NCBI RefSeq assembly: GCF_900406815.1
Contig: NZ_OVCN01000015.1
Coordinates: forward strand, 1 to 64,000
Reading direction: 5' to 3'
From: Acinetobacter haemolyticus
Lineage (GTDB): Bacteria; Pseudomonadota; Gammaproteobacteria; Pseudomonadales; Moraxellaceae
Length of the DNA stretch: 64,000 nucleotides
Below the pieces are notes generated by a model that did not search any database, was not told the origin of the DNA, and worked only from the letters and a program-made list of their open reading frames with translations. Positions 63,656 to 64,000 of this stretch are shown here, in pieces. Within the stretch, counting starts at the first letter, position 1. Each line of letters begins with the position of its first letter. The position numbers and the translations under genes were made by a program.

Positions 63656-64000
63656 CAGTTCAAAAACGTTCTCGTGAAGATATCGCAAAAATTATTGCTC
63701 ACGATATTCCTGACGGTGCTTATGTCAATCTGGGTATCGGTTTGCCAACCAATGTCGCCAAATATCTACCAAAAGATAGGGAAATATTTTTACATTCAGA
63801 AAATGGTGTCTTGGCTTTTGGTCCGCCACCACAACCTGATGAAGAAGATCCCGATTTAGTAAATGCAGGAAAGGAGTTGATTACTTTACTTGATGGTGGT
63901 TGCTTCATGCATCATGGTGATTCCTTTGACATTATGCGCGGTGGTCATCTGGACATTTGTGTAATTGGAGCATTTCAGGTTGCGGTAAATGGTGATTTGG
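63652..64000 (+). CDS. dcaJ: dicarboxylate CoA-transferase subunit B (partial, runs off window)
   Basis: The first 116 codons of a class I CoA-transferase beta subunit, overlapping dcaI by four bases. NLGIGLPTNVAKYLP is the usual glycine-rich start, and LHSENGVLAFGPP contains the catalytic Glu of the SENG motif, which forms the glutamyl-CoA thioester. The gene is open at the window end; nothing suggests a break. Confidence 0.88.
   Translation, partial: MTVQKRSREDIAKIIAHDIPDGAYVNLGIGLPTNVAKYLPKDREIFLHSENGVLAFGPPPQPDEEDPDLVNAGKELITLLDGGCFMHHGDSFDIMRGGHLDICVIGAFQVAVNGDL

Overview
This 64 kb window is A+T-rich chromosomal DNA from a gammaproteobacterium, almost certainly Acinetobacter. The evidence is a hemophilin/Slam/heme-oxygenase haem locus, a dca-type dicarboxylate beta-oxidation cluster, an OsmC-YcaO fusion, and general gene content. 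The species cannot be fixed from the sequence. No tRNA, rRNA, CRISPR array, insertion sequence or phage gene was seen. Nearly every gene has a recognisable family.

Layout. 1-4 kb: a uracil-DNA-glycosylase-like protein, a lipoprotein phospholipase D, and a formaldehyde-responsive frmR-frmA pair behind a clear FrmR operator. 4-10.3 kb: an ATP-dependent urea-degradation operon (allophanate hydrolase, urea carboxylase, GntR regulator) behind a sigma-54-like promoter and a palindrome suited to the GntR protein. 10.3-12.8 kb: a decayed AraC-regulator fragment, a ketopantoate-reductase-like enzyme, and a BASS transporter whose leader holds an 83-base double inverted repeat. 13.4-21.1 kb: a six-gene operon joining a tripartite EmrAB/TolC-like exporter to a GH3-family acyl-amido synthetase and two acyltransferase-like proteins. 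This looks like make-and-export machinery for an unknown small conjugate.

21.3-27.2 kb: the OsmC-YcaO protein, an amidohydrolase/SDR pair, and a LysE exporter divergent from an Lrp-type regulator. 27.2-39.3 kb: iron and haem uptake. It holds a Fur-box-controlled FecI-type sigma factor and FecR, a signalling TonB receptor, hemophilin, its Slam exporter, TonB, heme oxygenase, and then a second Fur-box-controlled operon of membrane proteins (DUF3649, PepSY, DUF3325).

39.4-49.2 kb: a compact detoxification-like block of oxidoreductases, a hydrolase, a secreted acetoacetate-decarboxylase-like protein and two DJ-1/PfpI proteins. A MerR regulator lies inside it. Six promoters in this block share the same -35, a 19-bp spacer and a TTAAAG-N4-CTTTAA dyad, so it reads as one MerR regulon. 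This is the strongest new regulatory prediction in the window.

49.3-64 kb: dicarboxylate and glutarate catabolism (glutaryl-CoA dehydrogenase, a class III CoA-transferase, dcaE-H-F and dcaA-K-I-J), with two paralogous IclR regulators and four 15-bp TTTCG-N5-CGAAA-like sites in front of its genes. The last gene, dcaJ, runs off the window.
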